Notes under the pieces: generated by a model
The model's input: the letters and a program-made list of their open reading frames with translations, nothing else
What the model was told of the DNA's origin: nothing
Database searches by the model: none
Shown: one piece after another, positions 1 to 6,982 of the stretch
Layout: each line of letters opens with the position of its first letter
How positions within the stretch are numbered: position 1 is the first letter of the stretch
Position numbers and translations under genes: made by a program
NCBI GenBank assembly: GCA_019242435.1
Contig: JAFAVN010000198.1
Span: forward strand, 1 to 7,055
Direction: 5' to 3'
Length of the DNA stretch: 7,055 nt
DNA from: Verrucomicrobiota bacterium
GTDB lineage: Bacteria > Verrucomicrobiota > Verrucomicrobiia > Chthoniobacterales > JAFAMB01

Positions 1-3000
1 CACTGGCGGGGACGAAGACGGTGCTGACGTCGGCCCACACGATGCTGCCATCTTTGCGAAGGAAGCGTTTCTCGAGACGATAAAATCGCCGTTGCCCTTC
101 GTTAGCCTCAGCGACCCGGACTTCTGTGGCGGTCCGATCCTCTTCATGAGTAATGTTCAAAATAGTACTTGCTTGGAGTTCGTGTTCGGTATAGCCGAGC
201 ATCTCCCGAAGAGCTAGGTTAGCGGCGATAAAGCGCCCACCCGGAGCAATCAGCGCGATACCAGCCGATGAGTTCTCAGCTAGTTTGCTCCAGCGCTCTT
301 CACTGGCACGCAAAGCCTCTTCGGCTTTCTTTCGATCGTTGATTTCTTGGGTCAGTTCGGCAACCAATCGAGCATGATCCAAAGAGATTGAAGCCTGAGG
401 AACTAACAGTCTTAATACCGAAATCCGGTCAGGAGTAAATACATGCGAGGCCAGGTTGTTCTCAAGATACAAGACGCCCTTCAGGCTGGCCTGCTTGATC
501 AGCGGCAGACAAAGAACAGATCGTGCCTGTTTCTTTTTGATGTATTCGTCCGCCGAGAACGGGTTCGGAGCGGAAGCATCATCCAATATGACACTTTCCT
601 GCGTCCGGATAACGTAGCGGAGGATGGAATCGGGAAGATCTGCCGGCGTCGGAAATCCTCGACGAAAATTGACCGCAATCGTTTCCTGACCGGTGATCGC
701 CTCCGCTTCAATTTGCGGCTGATCACCCGACAGGAGAACGAGAATTCCCCGTTGGGCGCCGGCGTTTTGGATCGCGATGACTAACAGCGTCTCCACCAGT
801 TTAGCAAGGTCAAGTTCACTGGAAATGGCTTGCGAGGCCTTGGCCAGCGTGAGGAGGTCCACTTGCTCTAGAGAAGGGCGAAGTGCATTCCCGCCTGGCG
901 GATGGGCGCGTCCGGACAAATTGGGGTAACGCTGCTCGAGATGTTTGACTTTCCCCAGGGCGCCCCAGCGCAGGTATGAATCCCAGGCATTTTGCAGATA
1001 GCCTCGGGCAATCGTCTCCAAACCGCGCCCCGAATAGAACCGGGCTGCCGCTTCATGCGCAACGGCTTCGTTCTGGACGAAGCCTTGTTGCCGCGCTGAG
1101 GAAATAGCCTCTTCGTAAAGGCGCTCGGCGTCCGCGTCGCGCCCCTCGATCCGAGCAATTTCAGCTTCGACTATGGCCGCCGAACTCCCGAAATTTTCGG
1201 GGCAATTTTCCTTCCAGATTACCAGTTGTTTGTGGTTGCTCACCAGCGCTTGGAGATGCCGCACGCGCTCATCCGGAGAAGCTGAGCTGTATAAGGCAGC
1301 GTGTGCCAGTGCGCTATAAAAAGGGTACTCCGCAATTTCAATAAATGACTGTCTCTGGTGAAGCAGATGAGCTTTCGCCGCCGCTGCAACAGCGGACGCA
1401 TAGTCGTCCGCATAAAACCGCGCTTGTAGCTTCCGTATCCAATAACGACAGGCGGCCGGCGCCAAGTGGGGATTCTCCCGAAGATGCTGCTCAAAGTGGC
1501 CTTCGTCGAAGTCAGCATCGTTGAAAGAGCCGAACTTTGGAGTCAAGCCGCGAAGGGTCCGAACTAATCTCAGCGCCGCAATAACGCAGTCGGAGAGAAG
1601 ATCAAACCGCGTCTTTCGAGTAAACTCGAGGCACTCCTCAGCCTCTCGCTGCACGTCCTCCAGCGGATCCCCTCCCGCCAGAAGGTTCGCAATCATGTTA
1701 GTAGAGCTGAAAACCGCGTACGTGAGATCGCCGCTTTCCTTCGCGGCGTCGAAAGCCAGCCGGTTCCAGATACGGCCCTCGTGCAAATGCCGAGCCCAGG
1801 GAGCAATGTGATGGCCAAAGGTACTGTAGACGCGGGCTTTAAAGCGATGCAGTCCGCGTTTCTCAATGAGATCGACGGCGAGTTTGCCGAAGCGAAAACC
1901 CGCCTGGTATCGTCCTAAATTCGATCCCAGGATCCGGCCAAGCAGGGCGTAGCCGTGACAGGATCCGTCGCTGTTGCCGTGTTCCAGGCTAAGATTTGCC
2001 ATGTAGGCGCCCACCAGGTCGTGCAGATTCTCGTCGACGTACCAAGCCGGCGTCGCAAATATCGAAAGGACGTCAAGCGTAGCCCGGCAACGGGGATCAC
2101 TCATCAGCGGCAAATCAACCAGTTGCTCAATCGTCCGTGCGCCGACCTGTCGCCAGATCTTCGCGTACTCCCGTTCTACGTCGTCCTTCGTCGGGTGCGC
2201 TGACCATTCGACCCCGACGTGTCGGAGGTATTCGAGGAACACCTCGACGGTGCGATCAAACTCACCCTCCGTCATGTAAAGAACGATGCGAAGACACGCG
2301 GCGGCGGAGCCTTCTATGCTGTTCGCCGCCTGGCTTGTTAACCGGGAAAGCCGATTCTCTGCTTCCGGTATCAGGCCGATCCGGAACTCGCACTCGGCCC
2401 GGTTGAGCGCCACCTCAAAGGCAAACGCATGGTCCTGTTCCCAACAGTCTTCGGCAAGGAATGCTTCGCTGGCCACAAAATAATTCAGGGCAGAAACGTA
2501 CGCTTCTGAGATCTTCGCGCGCTTGCCCGCGATGAAGTTAAGCTCGGAAACTCGCCTGCGCTCGTCCGAGTCTGTGATCAGTGGTGTAGCGCGGTTCAGC
2601 TGGTTGACAATATCGAAGATCTTTTCCTCGATTTCGTCCGAGGTCGCCGATGAAATCAGCACTCTTCCGATGTTGAGATGCAGAGCCGCCCGCTCACTTT
2701 CAGGGGTAAGCCAATAGGCAGCTTCTTGAATACGATCATGGAGAAATGTGTAGACGCCGTCGAATTTGAAAACAAACCCCGCCCGAACGGCATCCAAGAG
2801 TTCTGCCTGGATCGACTCCTCTGATTTGGCATAAACTAATTTGAGCGTGGAAATTTTAGCGCTGTTACCCAAGCAGGCCAACCGTTTCAAAGCCTGCTGC
2901 GTCATTTGGGGCTGTCGCTTCAATTTTCCCGTCATGAGCTCCACCACATTATCGGTGTATCCTCTGGCTTGGATGCGCAACAGGTCCCAGGTCCACACGG

Positions 3001-4942
3001 CTGAGCGCCGATCAAAAGCGAGCAGCCCGTCATCGGCCAGCTCCTCCAAAAACTGATTAGCAAAAAACGGATTGCCGCCAGTCTTCTCGTGCACCAGTTG
3101 GGCAAGGGGCCGGGCCCGGTGCGGCTCACAACGAAGGGTGTCCGCCACCAGCTGTTCTAGGTCGCCGACCGAAAGTGGTGCGAGAATAATTTCTTGCACA
3201 GCCAGGCCGGCCTCCCGGACCTTCTCCAGCGTTCGCCCCAATGGATCGGCCGGACCGACTTCATTGTCACGATATGCGCCGATTAGCAGGAGATGGCGAA
3301 CGTCGGATTCAGTGACGAGACGATTCAGCAATTCGAGAGTCGCCGTATCCAGCCATTGCAGATCGTCGAGGAACAGCGCGACGGGATGCGTCGCCCGGGC
3401 AAACACACCCAGGAATCGTACCAGTACCATTTGAAAACGGTTCTGCGCGGCCTCCAGCGGGAGTTCTGTCACGGGCGGTTGTTTGCCAATGATGAGCTCC
3501 AATTCCGGGATGAGGTTTACTAATAGCTGGCCATTCGTACCGACAACCTCCCGGACAGCATCGCGCCAGCCGCCGATTGCCTCCTCGCTCTCCGTCAGGA
3601 TTTGGCGCACAATGCCTTGGAAAGCTTGTGCCAGGGTCGCATAAGGGACGTCTCGCTTGTATCGGTCGAACTTCCCCGAACTGAAAATGCCGCCTCGCAA
3701 CGCTATTCCCTTTTGCAACTCATAGACGATCGAGGATTTCCCGACGCCGGAATAACCCGATACCAGTACCAGCTCCATTCTTCCGCTAGTGGCGACCCGA
3801 TCAAACGCATCAATCAGGATTTTTCGCTCTCGATCGCGTCCATACAGCTTCTCAGGGATCAATAGCCGGTCCGGTTTGTCGTGTTCGCCAAGCGGGAATG
3901 GCGCGATTGCGTTTCCAGCATCTTGAATCCTCGAAGAAAATGCAGAGAAGGTGATTGGCACCCGGGATCCCGGAGGGATCGCGTCCTCGCGATCGGTATG
4001 GATTAATGGATCGCGGGGACGCGATTCCTCGAACAAACCGTCAAGGCACCTTCTGAGATCGCTCTCCAGCCCCGCGGCTGTCTGGTACCGCTCTTCCGCG
4101 GTTTTGGCCAGCAGCTTCATAATCATGGCGGACACAGGTCCGGGGACGTTCTTCAGGCGGTCACTGGGCGGCAGGGGCTGCCTCGCAATGTGGCAGTGCA
4201 CCCATTCCATAGAGTTGGAAGCCGTGAAAGGGAGACTACCGGTCAGGACTTCGTAAAGGGTAACCCCAAGGGAATAGAGATCGCTGCGGGAATCGACGGA
4301 CCGATTCATTCGTCCGGTCTGCTCGGGTGCCAGGTAAGCGAGAGTCCCTGCGCTGCGGGCAGGGTCTGAAGATCGGTGCTCGCGTCGCAGCCGCGAAGCG
4401 TTCCCAAAACCAATCAGCCAGACCTTATCAGCAGCAGAGTTCACTATAATATTGGCAGGTTTGATGTCCTTATGGATAACGCCGCGCTGATGCAATTGGC
4501 CGATGGCGCTTGCCAGACTGATAGCCAGGCGCAAAAAAGTCTCCAAATCCAATGGTTGACCAAGAAGCTGACCGAGGAGCTCGCCGCCCGGGTCCTCTTG
4601 CACCAATACCGGACGGTTCCAATGACGAGTGATTCCAATCGGCCGGGCAGCCCAGGCAGTATCCAGCTCCTTTCTAAAAGAATACTCATGCTCGAGCCGC
4701 TTCAGACTTTCCGGTCTGGGGTATTCCAGTGCCGGCGAAAGAACGAGAATCTGATTACGCGAGGCTTTGGCGCGGTCGCAGTCCCCGCTCTGCCTCTCCG
4801 ACGGATCAAGGCGCGCTGTAGCTTGACGAAGGCGGCTGCTGAAGGCGGGTTCAGCGGCGTCGCCCTTAGTCCGCCCGCGATAAAGGACAAAGTCCTCATC
4901 TTTTCGCAGCACCTCGAAGACGCGTGTTGATAGCTCTATCAC
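1..4942 (-). CDS. Multidomain signalling protein: Ser/Thr kinase-like + COG3899 ATPase + GAF + PAS (probable hybrid sensor histidine kinase), C-terminus cut off by window
   Basis: Reading the minus strand from 4942 gives 1647 open codons without a stop or frameshift. Residues about 1-295 are a protein-kinase fold: catalytic loop HKDIKPAN (157-164, D159), APEQTGR (205-211), then SRSDLYSLGVTLYE. Residues from 366 (LYGRDRE) are an AAA ATPase with Walker A GYSGVGKSS (396-404), Walker B LFLDDLQWLD (D526, D527) and the GGNPFF signature (622-627). Residues about 640-1365 are helical, without a motif I can name. A GAF domain spans about 1366-1530, a charged linker (RKKAEEALRASEERW) follows, and a PAS domain starts near 1547 and is unfinished at the edge. 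Known relatives continue into HisKA and HATPase_c domains, so a sensory autokinase is inferred. No transmembrane segment or signal peptide was seen, so it is probably cytoplasmic. The GTG start at 4942 is chosen because the protein then begins MIELSTRVFEVL, where relatives begin, and GGAG lies nine bases upstream. An in-frame stop at 4993-4991 bounds the start, and no ATG exists between them. Ligands and partners are unknown. Confidence 0.93.
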   Translation of the reverse strand, partial: MIELSTRVFEVLRKDEDFVLYRGRTKGDAAEPAFSSRLRQATARLDPSERQSGDCDRAKASRNQILVLSPALEYPRPESLKRLEHEYSFRKELDTAWAARPIGITRHWNRPVLVQEDPGGELLGQLLGQPLDLETFLRLAISLASAIGQLHQRGVIHKDIKPANIIVNSAADKVWLIGFGNASRLRREHRSSDPARSAGTLAYLAPEQTGRMNRSVDSRSDLYSLGVTLYEVLTGSLPFTASNSMEWVHCHIARQPLPPSDRLKNVPGPVSAMIMKLLAKTAEERYQTAAGLESDLRRCLDGLFEESRPRDPLIHTDREDAIPPGSRVPITFSAFSSRIQDAGNAIAPFPLGEHDKPDRLLIPEKLYGRDRERKILIDAFDRVATSGRMELVLVSGYSGVGKSSIVYELQKGIALRGGIFSSGKFDRYKRDVPYATLAQAFQGIVRQILTESEEAIGGWRDAVREVVGTNGQLLVNLIPELELIIGKQPPVTELPLEAAQNRFQMVLVRFLGVFARATHPVALFLDDLQWLDTATLELLNRLVTESDVRHLLLIGAYRDNEVGPADPLGRTLEKVREAGLAVQEIILAPLSVGDLEQLVADTLRCEPHRARPLAQLVHEKTGGNPFFANQFLEELADDGLLAFDRRSAVWTWDLLRIQARGYTDNVVELMTGKLKRQPQMTQQALKRLACLGNSAKISTLKLVYAKSEESIQAELLDAVRAGFVFKFDGVYTFLHDRIQEAAYWLTPESERAALHLNIGRVLISSATSDEIEEKIFDIVNQLNRATPLITDSDERRRVSELNFIAGKRAKISEAYVSALNYFVASEAFLAEDCWEQDHAFAFEVALNRAECEFRIGLIPEAENRLSRLTSQAANSIEGSAAACLRIVLYMTEGEFDRTVEVFLEYLRHVGVEWSAHPTKDDVEREYAKIWRQVGARTIEQLVDLPLMSDPRCRATLDVLSIFATPAWYVDENLHDLVGAYMANLSLEHGNSDGSCHGYALLGRILGSNLGRYQAGFRFGKLAVDLIEKRGLHRFKARVYSTFGHHIAPWARHLHEGRIWNRLAFDAAKESGDLTYAVFSSTNMIANLLAGGDPLEDVQREAEECLEFTRKTRFDLLSDCVIAALRLVRTLRGLTPKFGSFNDADFDEGHFEQHLRENPHLAPAACRYWIRKLQARFYADDYASAVAAAAKAHLLHQRQSFIEIAEYPFYSALAHAALYSSASPDERVRHLQALVSNHKQLVIWKENCPENFGSSAAIVEAEIARIEGRDADAERLYEEAISSARQQGFVQNEAVAHEAAARFYSGRGLETIARGYLQNAWDSYLRWGALGKVKHLEQRYPNLSGRAHPPGGNALRPSLEQVDLLTLAKASQAISSELDLAKLVETLLVIAIQNAGAQRGILVLLSGDQPQIEAEAITGQETIAVNFRRGFPTPADLPDSILRYVIRTQESVILDDASAPNPFSADEYIKKKQARSVLCLPLIKQASLKGVLYLENNLASHVFTPDRISVLRLLVPQASISLDHARLVAELTQEINDRKKAEEALRASEERWSKLAENSSAGIALIAPGGRFIAANLALREMLGYTEHELQASTILNITHEEDRTATEVRVAEANEGQRRFYRLEKRFLRKDGSIVWADVSTVFVPAS

Positions 4943-4951
4943 CGTGGGGGG

Positions 4952-4955
4952 CTCC
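4952..4955 (-). promoter_or_regulatory. Shine-Dalgarno site deciding the GTG start of the signalling gene
   Basis: On the minus strand GGAG is followed by nine bases and then GTG at 4942. Other in-frame starts (TTG at 4984, 4981 and 4975) have no purine-rich site in front of them and would add residues not expected from the family. Confidence 0.5.
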
Positions 4956-4992
4956 GCAACCTGGCAATCTCCCAACTTCAACAAACTGGGCT

Positions 4993-5021
4993 AGTCTACA
5001 ATTTTAAACGGAAGTGGACAA
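4993..5021 (-). promoter_or_regulatory. Candidate sigma70-type promoter for the signalling gene
   Basis: The minus strand reads TTGTCC (5021-5016), a 17-base spacer, then TAGACT (4998-4993). Each hexamer matches the sigma70 consensus at four of six positions. Transcription would begin near 4986 and leave a leader of about 45 bases before the GTG. The spacing is ideal but the hexamers are weak, and the host's consensus is unknown. Confidence 0.3.
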
Positions 5022-5085
5022 GCTCGATGCGAGCTGATTGACCTGTTGCAGGCAGGCGCCGGCCAGGAGAGAAAAACAAGCTCGA
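5018..5085. repeat. Ten-base direct repeat pair in the divergent spacer
   Basis: ACAAGCTCGA occurs at 5018-5027 and again at 5076-5085, with start points 58 bases apart. The first copy overlaps the inverted repeat at 5021-5035, so the two copies could be related binding half-sites between the divergent genes. No known regulator motif was recognised. Confidence 0.3.
5021..5035. repeat. 15-base perfect inverted repeat overlapping the candidate promoter
   Basis: AGCTCG and CGAGCT are perfect six-base arms around the three-base centre ATG. The element abuts the -35 hexamer of the candidate minus-strand promoter. It could be an operator for a dimeric regulator; a six-base-arm palindrome can also occur by chance. 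Confidence 0.35.
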
Positions 5086-5125
5086 CAACAATCCCGCGAT
5101 AACTGATCGATAATAGGTGCTGTTC

Positions 5126-5154
5126 TTCGCTGGTTACCAAGCCAGCGAATTCGC
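5126..5154. repeat. Hairpin plus overlapping palindrome upstream of the oxidase gene
   Basis: Perfect eight-base arms TTCGCTGG (5126-5133) and CCAGCGAA (5142-5149) enclose an eight-base loop. The right arm overlaps a second perfect ten-base palindrome, GCGAATTCGC (5145-5154). The element ends 35 bases before the chosen ATG at 5190. No T-tract follows on either strand within a few bases, so it does not look like an intrinsic terminator. An operator or a leader RNA structure is more likely. Confidence 0.5.
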
Positions 5155-5189
5155 CACTTTTGTCTCGCAGTTTGCGGGCTCCTTACTTT

Positions 5190-6377
5190 ATGCAGGTCAA
5201 AGGATCGCTAGTATTTGACGTTGTTGTTATTGGGGCGGGCGTAATTGGGGCAGCCATTTCCAGAGAACTTTCGAAATACAACTTACAAGTTGCTATTCTG
5301 GAAAGAAATTTACAGGTGGCGCAGGAGACCTCGGCAGGCAATTCCGGCGTCATTCATGGTGGATTTGATCCCATTCCAGGAACCTTAAGCGCTAAACTAA
5401 ATCTTCTGGGAAGATCTATCTATGAAAATGAATGGTTCAGGGAACTTAGTTTTCCGCATAAAAAGGTTGATTCGTTAGTTCTGGCTTTTACTGACTTAGA
5501 AAAAGCGGAACTTAAAACCCTGTACGATCAAGGCATTACCAATGGTCTGAAAACAGACGAAACGGAAATTTTAAGCCGTGAGCAATGCCTGGAACTAGAA
5601 CCAAATGTTAATTTACAAGTTGTGGCGGGTTTTTTATGTACTAGTTCTCACATAGTAGATCCGGTGTGTCTGACCAATAGGTTAGTCGAAAGTGCTACCT
5701 TAAATGGAGTCAAGCTATTCTTAGAAGCCAACGTAGAAACCATTGCTAAATCTGGCGACCATTTTGTGGTTCAGACAATCGACCGTCGTTCTCAAATAGA
5801 AAGGTATCGAGCTAAATTTATTATTAACGCGGCCGGTCATTACGCTGACGTGGTTGCAGCAATGATCGAGGACAAAGATTTCACTCTGAAAGCGCGCAGA
5901 GGACAATACCGCGTTATTGAGAAGACGGAACGCGGTGTCATCAATGATCACATTTTATTCATGGTACCAACAATCTATGGCAAAGGAGTGATTGTCGCTC
6001 CGATGTTGGATGGTCATCTGTTAGTAGGGCCTACGGCGGAGGAAGGCATCGCTAAAGAAGAGACCAGATTGATCAGCATCGAGCAGTTTGAAGAAATTGG
6101 GGTCATTGCCAGAAGAATTATTCCTGGTCTGAGGCTGGAAAAGACTTGCGGTATGTTTAGTGGTTCTCGTTCTATTTGTGTTGAAACTGATGATTTTTGG
6201 ATCGCGGCTTCGAGCAAAGACCAACGGTTTATTCATGTGGCTGGTATTTCTTCACCTGGCCTATCAGCGGCCCCGGCGATTGCCCGTGAAGTAATCGCGT
6301 TACTGAAAAAGCAAACGGAATTAGTAGCAAAGGTGGATTGGGTTAAAGACCAGCCGGTTCTATCGTCTCGATCGTAA
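5190..6377 (+). CDS. glpO: FAD-dependent oxidoreductase, type 2 glycerol-3-phosphate oxidase-like
   Basis: This is a member of the DAO superfamily that probably oxidises sn-glycerol 3-phosphate to dihydroxyacetone phosphate with FAD, passing electrons to O2 (giving H2O2) or to another acceptor. From ATG 5190 it has 395 residues, close to the roughly 385 of Mycoplasma GlpO. The N-terminal Rossmann motif GAGVIG is at 15-20, with E38 ending strand 2. ETSAGNSGVIHGG (46-58) contains H56, matching the active-site His51 of M. pneumoniae GlpO. K265 in YGKGV, R327 in SGSR and S355 in SSPGLSAAPA match its other active-site positions, recalled from memory. It ends soon after the FAD domain, without the [2Fe-2S]/BFD tail of clostridial GlpA-like proteins. 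L-2-hydroxyglutarate oxidase (LhgO) is the main alternative; the DPxP and MVPTIxGKGVIVxPM segments favour GlpO. The ATG has no clear Shine-Dalgarno site, and a TTG at 5160 would add ten residues. No glpK or glpF lies nearby. Composition is lower in G+C than the neighbouring gene. Confidence 0.85.
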   Translation: MQVKGSLVFDVVVIGAGVIGAAISRELSKYNLQVAILERNLQVAQETSAGNSGVIHGGFDPIPGTLSAKLNLLGRSIYENEWFRELSFPHKKVDSLVLAFTDLEKAELKTLYDQGITNGLKTDETEILSREQCLELEPNVNLQVVAGFLCTSSHIVDPVCLTNRLVESATLNGVKLFLEANVETIAKSGDHFVVQTIDRRSQIERYRAKFIINAAGHYADVVAAMIEDKDFTLKARRGQYRVIEKTERGVINDHILFMVPTIYGKGVIVAPMLDGHLLVGPTAEEGIAKEETRLISIEQFEEIGVIARRIIPGLRLEKTCGMFSGSRSICVETDDFWIAASSKDQRFIHVAGISSPGLSAAPAIAREVIALLKKQTELVAKVDWVKDQPVLSSRS

Positions 6378-6622
6378 GGTAGGCGTAAACGCAAGGGTGG
6401 TAACGGACAACCCGCCGGCTGAACGTCTCAATTCTTCGCTATCTCGTTCGGTTCTGCCCGGTTGGGAAAGACGGGCCGCTGGGGCTGTTCTCGAATACCC
6501 GACGCAGAGCCCCCGTTTGGTAGGTGAACCCAATCAGTTGTTGGTTCTATGTCTCCGAAATACAACATATAGTGTTAATCCCTTGCATCGGACTAATATT
6601 CCAGGTATCCTTGTCCGAAATT
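6378..6622. other. Intergenic stretch between the oxidase and the small protein gene
   Basis: No gene is supported in these 245 bases. There is no clear intrinsic terminator after the oxidase stop: only short hairpins such as CCCGGTTGGG (6457-6466), without a following T-run. The right half becomes AT-rich. It holds a weak promoter-like pair, TTGTTG (6538-6543) and TACAAC (6561-6566) at 17 bases, and a repeated TCCGAAAT at 6554-6561 or one base off and 6615-6622. A reading frame from 6397 to 6753 crosses the stretch but looks random and collides with the next gene. Confidence 0.4.
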
Positions 6623-6982
6623 ATGATGACGACTCTCCAAGAACCATGGGAGCTGACCCGCCGGGAGTTTCGTGTCTTCCAAGGCATCCCTTTTCGCCTG
6701 GATCCGGCACACGTTGCTACCTTCTGGGTTCAGGTCCCCAGCTGGATGTCTAAGCATCCCCACTTAGTGGATTCCGAGGCGGGGAAAGCGATAGAGGAAG
6801 TGGTCGACCGCGACTTTCCCGAATTAAAGCGGTACGGATGCACGGTGGAACTTTGGACAGTCTATCGCCGGGATTTTCGAGCCACGGAATCTCAATATCG
6901 TTTCGAAGAAGCGAACGGTTGTCGCGTTTGGGTCACCGAACTCGAGCCTGATGGATTGCCATTGTTACAAAGGTCGTCGTAA
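6623..6982 (+). CDS. Hypothetical small soluble protein (119 aa)
   Basis: I do not recognise this protein. It begins at tandem ATG codons (6623 and 6626) and reads MMTTLQEPWELTRREF onward to a TAA stop. The product is mixed charged and aromatic, with five tryptophans, no signal peptide, no membrane segment and no metal-binding cluster. Alternating stretches such as CTVELWTVYRRDF and GCRVWVTELEP suggest beta strands around a helix rich in acidic residues (SEAGKAIEEVVDRDF). The frame is open further upstream to a GTG at 6524. Those 33 extra residues are hydrophobic and Ile/Cys-rich, come from AT-rich DNA and read like non-coding sequence, so the ATG start is preferred. The G+C content of the coding part resembles the signalling gene rather than the oxidase. 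The Shine-Dalgarno site is weak (AGG at 6603-6605, rather far). It may be a real lineage-specific gene. Confidence 0.55.
   Translation: MMTTLQEPWELTRREFRVFQGIPFRLDPAHVATFWVQVPSWMSKHPHLVDSEAGKAIEEVVDRDFPELKRYGCTVELWTVYRRDFRATESQYRFEEANGCRVWVTELEPDGLPLLQRSS

Noticed and set aside
443..784. 113-codon plus-strand reading frame
   Set aside because: It is antisense to the GAF domain, which reads without interruption on the minus strand.
3072..3434. 120-codon plus-strand reading frame rich in Arg and Ser
   Set aside because: It is antisense to the ATPase domain including Walker B. The Arg/Ser-rich composition is typical of a shadow of a GC-rich gene.
4376..4930. 184-codon plus-strand reading frame
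   Set aside because: It lies entirely opposite the kinase domain, whose minus-strand frame carries clear motifs (HKDIKPAN, APEQTGR). The plus-strand product resembles no family.
5126..5149. Hairpin considered as an intrinsic terminator
   Set aside because: No T-run follows on either strand, and no gene ends next to it: both flanking genes start here.
5160..5189. TTG start ten codons upstream of the oxidase ATG
   Set aside because: It adds residues not found before the Rossmann strand in relatives and has no Shine-Dalgarno site. It cannot be wholly excluded, since the ATG lacks one too.
6014..6236. Two minus-strand reading frames of 67 and 71 codons
   Set aside because: They are antisense to conserved oxidase motifs (VGPTA, SGSR) and show no family features.
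6524..6622. N-terminal extension of the small protein to GTG 6524
   Set aside because: The 33 extra residues are hydrophobic, come from AT-rich promoter-like DNA and lack a ribosome binding site.
6397..6753. 118-codon plus-strand reading frame after the oxidase
   Set aside because: The product is Pro/Arg/Ser-rich without structure and overlaps the better-supported gene at 6623-6982 in another frame.
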